Below, piece after piece: positions 6,675 to 8,173 of a stretch of 8,173 nt of DNA (position 1 is its first letter; the number at the start of each line of letters is the position of its first letter). The translations under genes were made by a program, and so were the position numbers. Source of the DNA: DASZHJ01 sp035280245 (GTDB lineage Bacteria > Pseudomonadota > Alphaproteobacteria > ATCC43930 > CGMCC-115725); contig DATEGF010000348.1 of the NCBI GenBank assembly GCA_035280245.1, positions 1 through 8,173 of the forward strand, given 5' to 3'. The notes beneath the pieces are model-generated. The model was not told where the DNA came from. It worked only from the letters and a program-made list of their open reading frames with translations, and made no database searches.

Positions 6675-6877
6675 TAGTAGCCTTCGCGCTCGAAGCGCTT
6701 GCGCATGGCCTTGCGATACCGTCGGATCGCCTCGCTCTTCTCGCGCGCGCGCCGCTCCGAGGGCTTCTCGTAGGACCGCCGCCGCTTCATCTCGCGGAAG
6801 GTCCCCTCGCGCTGCATCTTCTTCTTGAGGATGCGCAGGGCGCCGTTCACGTCGTTGTCTCGGACGAATACCTGCAT
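6674..6877 (-). CDS. rpsU: 30S ribosomal protein bS21
   Basis: A complete 67-residue ribosomal protein of the small subunit, which binds near the platform and helps initiation by base-pairing of mRNA with 16S rRNA. Seen: the family opening MQVFVRDNDVNGALRILKKK, REGTFREMKRRRSYEKPSERR in the centre, and a highly basic helical tail ending in FEREGY. Length and composition match alphaproteobacterial bS21. The ATG at 6877 has GAGG only three bases upstream, a short spacing, with GAAAGG further back as an alternative site. The gene is monocistronic, converging on the PLP enzyme and diverging from the hydantoinase A gene. It is a housekeeping gene embedded between catabolic genes. Confidence 0.97.
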   Translation of the reverse strand: MQVFVRDNDVNGALRILKKKMQREGTFREMKRRRSYEKPSERRAREKSEAIRRYRKAMRKRFEREGY

Positions 6878-7140
6878 GCGCCTCGGTGGCCTTTCTTAAG
6901 CAAGCGGTGGCAAGGGGTTCCCGTGCCCAAGCAGGCTCTGCGCGACGCTGCGCAGCCAGGCGCTCAAGCGGGCAGGAACAAACGATCCGGCGGTCTGTGG
7001 GTCCCGAAAATTGTCAGCCCACGGCTCGCCTGAGCTTACCGATATACCTTTCCGGCTAGGGCCGCAACCTTTCTCCCCGTGTCAATGTGGGCACCCCCAC
7101 ACCCGCTTAACAAGCGGGTGGGGCGCGGCTAGGGTAGGGT
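6878..7140. promoter_or_regulatory. Divergent intergenic region between rpsU and the hydantoinase A gene
   Basis: No gene is visible in these 263 bp, which must hold the rpsU promoter (minus strand) and possibly that of the hydantoinase A gene. On the minus strand, TTGCGG (7062-7067) and TATATC (7041-7046) are separated by 15 bp, a weak promoter-like pair. That would give rpsU a leader well over 100 bases long, containing a CTGCGC/GCGCAG stem (6938-6955) that overlaps the perfect palindrome GCTGCGCAGC (6947-6956). The plus-strand side carries two abutting hairpins listed separately. Confidence 0.4.
7086..7120 (+). promoter_or_regulatory. Two overlapping hairpins just upstream of the hydantoinase A start
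   Basis: TGTGGG/CCCACA with a 4-base loop (7086-7101) overlaps by two bases a perfect 9-bp stem, CACCCGCTT/AAGCGGGTG with loop AAC (7100-7120). The second stem ends 20 bases before the GTG start at 7141. The shared bases mean the two full stems compete, as in attenuators or leader switches, but no T-run follows. An operator or a simple structured leader is equally possible. Confidence 0.35.
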
Positions 7141-8173
7141 GTGGCCGCCGGCAAGAGCAACACCGCCATTCGCGTCGCTGTCGATATCGGCGGCACCTTT
7201 ACCGATCTCGAGATCCTCGAGGAGCGCACGGGCGCGCTCCACAGCCTCAAGGTCCCGACGACGCCCGCCGATCCCTCGATCGGGCTGCTCGAGGGCGTCG
7301 AGGCGGCGGCACGGCAGATCGGTTTCGGTCTCGGCGATATCCGTTTGCTGCTGCACGGCACCACCATTGCCACCAATGCGGTCCTGCAGCGCCGCCTTCC
7401 CGTCGGCGCGCTGGTCACCACCGGGGGCTTCGAGGACGTGCTGGAGATCGGCCGGCATGTCCGGCGCGACATCTACAGCCTGCATCCCAAGCGCGAGCCC
7501 GCACTGGTGCCGAGGGACCGGCGGCTCGGCATCGCCGAGCGCATCCGCGGCGACGGCAGCATCGAGCACGCGCTCGACGCCCGCGACATCGAGCGTATCG
7601 CCGCCGGCATCAGCCGGCTTGGTGCGGAGACGGTCGCGGTCTCGCTCGTCAATGCGTTCGTCAATCCCGCGCACGAGCGGGCGCTGCGCGATGGGCTTGC
7701 GCGCCTGTTGCCGGACCTTCCAGTCTCGCTCTCGTCCGAGATCGGTCCGGAGATCCGTGAATACGAGCGCACCTCCACCACGGTGCTCAACGCGCTGCTG
7801 ATCCCGGTCATGTGCGCCTATCTCGTCCGCCTCAAGGAGCGCATGGCGGAGGCGGGCATCACGGCGCCGCTGCTGCTGATGCAATCGAACGGCGGCGTCT
7901 GCACGGTTGAGGCCGCGGGTCGGGAGCCCGCGCGGCTCCTGCTCTCGGGTCCGAGCGGCGGCGCCCTCGCCGCGCTCAAGTCGGCCCACGACCTCGGCAC
8001 GCCCAATCTGGTCGGCGTCGACATGGGTGGCACCAGCTTCGACGTGTCGGTGGTGCGCGATGGCGCGCTCTCGCTGGTGACCCAGGGCGAGGTCGACGGT
8101 TTGCCGGTGCGGCTCCCGATGGTGGAGATCCGCACCATCGGCGCCGGTGGCGGCTCGATCGCGGCGGTCGATG
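7141..8173 (+). CDS. Hydantoinase A/oxoprolinase family protein (HyuA-like), 3' part missing
   Basis: The first 344 codons of an ATPase-type subunit that is normally near 700 residues; the rest lies past the right edge. HyuA-family proteins phosphorylate or activate the substrate while a HyuB partner completes ATP-dependent ring opening or carboxylation. Seen: the phosphate motif VDIGGTFTD (about 14-22), HGTTIATNAVLQR (72-84), EIGPEIREYERTSTTVLNA in the centre, LLLSGPSGG, a second nucleotide motif DMGGTSFD (294-301), and the glycine-rich IGAGGGSIA at the truncated end. The start is GTG: TAG at 7135-7137 closes the frame just upstream and AGGGTAGGG precedes it. A HyuB partner may follow beyond the window, since the HyuB-like gene at the left edge is over 6 kb away and points the opposite way. 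Substrate unknown. Confidence 0.92.
   Translation, partial: MAAGKSNTAIRVAVDIGGTFTDLEILEERTGALHSLKVPTTPADPSIGLLEGVEAAARQIGFGLGDIRLLLHGTTIATNAVLQRRLPVGALVTTGGFEDVLEIGRHVRRDIYSLHPKREPALVPRDRRLGIAERIRGDGSIEHALDARDIERIAAGISRLGAETVAVSLVNAFVNPAHERALRDGLARLLPDLPVSLSSEIGPEIREYERTSTTVLNALLIPVMCAYLVRLKERMAEAGITAPLLLMQSNGGVCTVEAAGREPARLLLSGPSGGALAALKSAHDLGTPNLVGVDMGGTSFDVSVVRDGALSLVTQGEVDGLPVRLPMVEIRTIGAGGGSIAAVD

Noticed and set aside
6938..6956. Possible intrinsic terminator in the rpsU upstream region
   Set aside because: A stem of about six pairs exists but no T-run follows in either direction, and there is no gene end here to terminate.
7129..7989. Minus-strand 286-codon frame opposite the hydantoinase A gene
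   Set aside because: It lacks motifs and opposes a clear HyuA reading frame with two ATPase phosphate motifs. It is an antisense shadow.

Overview
The window is GC-rich, and its genes point to an alphaproteobacterium. The small bS21 protein has the alphaproteobacterial form, and the enolase-superfamily protein closely resembles, from memory, D-tartrate dehydratase of Bradyrhizobium. I cannot resolve the genus. All of the clear genes are metabolic except the single ribosomal gene. No phage, CRISPR or insertion-sequence genes are visible.

Layout from left to right: (1) the 5' part of a hydantoinase B/oxoprolinase-family gene on the minus strand, leaving the window at base 1; (2) an intergenic stretch (1113-1395) with a striking 105-bp palindromic element; (3) an SDR oxidoreductase on the plus strand; (4) converging on it, a minus-strand pair of a TarD-like enolase-superfamily dehydratase followed by an SMP-30/gluconolactonase-family protein; (5) a 78-bp divergent promoter region; (6) a plus-strand pair of a zinc-dependent MDR dehydrogenase and, 2 bp later, a PLP enzyme of the D-threonine aldolase/D-serine dehydratase (DSD1) fold; (7) rpsU (bS21) converging on that pair; (8) a 263-bp intergenic region; (9) the 5' half of a hydantoinase A-family gene on the plus strand, leaving the window at the right edge.

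Genes 3-6 look like a small catabolic module for hydroxy-acids, sugar-acids or hydroxy-amino-acids. It has a dehydratase for an acid sugar or tartrate, a lactonase-type protein, two NAD(P) dehydrogenases and a PLP lyase or aldolase. The divergent arrangement of the dehydratase/lactonase pair and the dehydrogenase/PLP pair around one short intergenic region suggests co-regulation. No regulator or transporter lies inside the window. The two hydantoinase-type genes flank the module and point outward. Whether they belong to the same pathway cannot be told from this window.

An unusual but defensible idea is that TarD-like and DSD1-type enzymes together process related C4 hydroxy-diacids (tartrate and 3-hydroxyaspartate) to oxaloacetate. 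This is inference only. I found no convincing evidence of a wholly new system. The most non-routine signals are the nested palindromic element at 1199-1303, the adjoining hairpins just upstream of the hydantoinase A gene, and the DSD1 metal motif with Cys instead of Asp.
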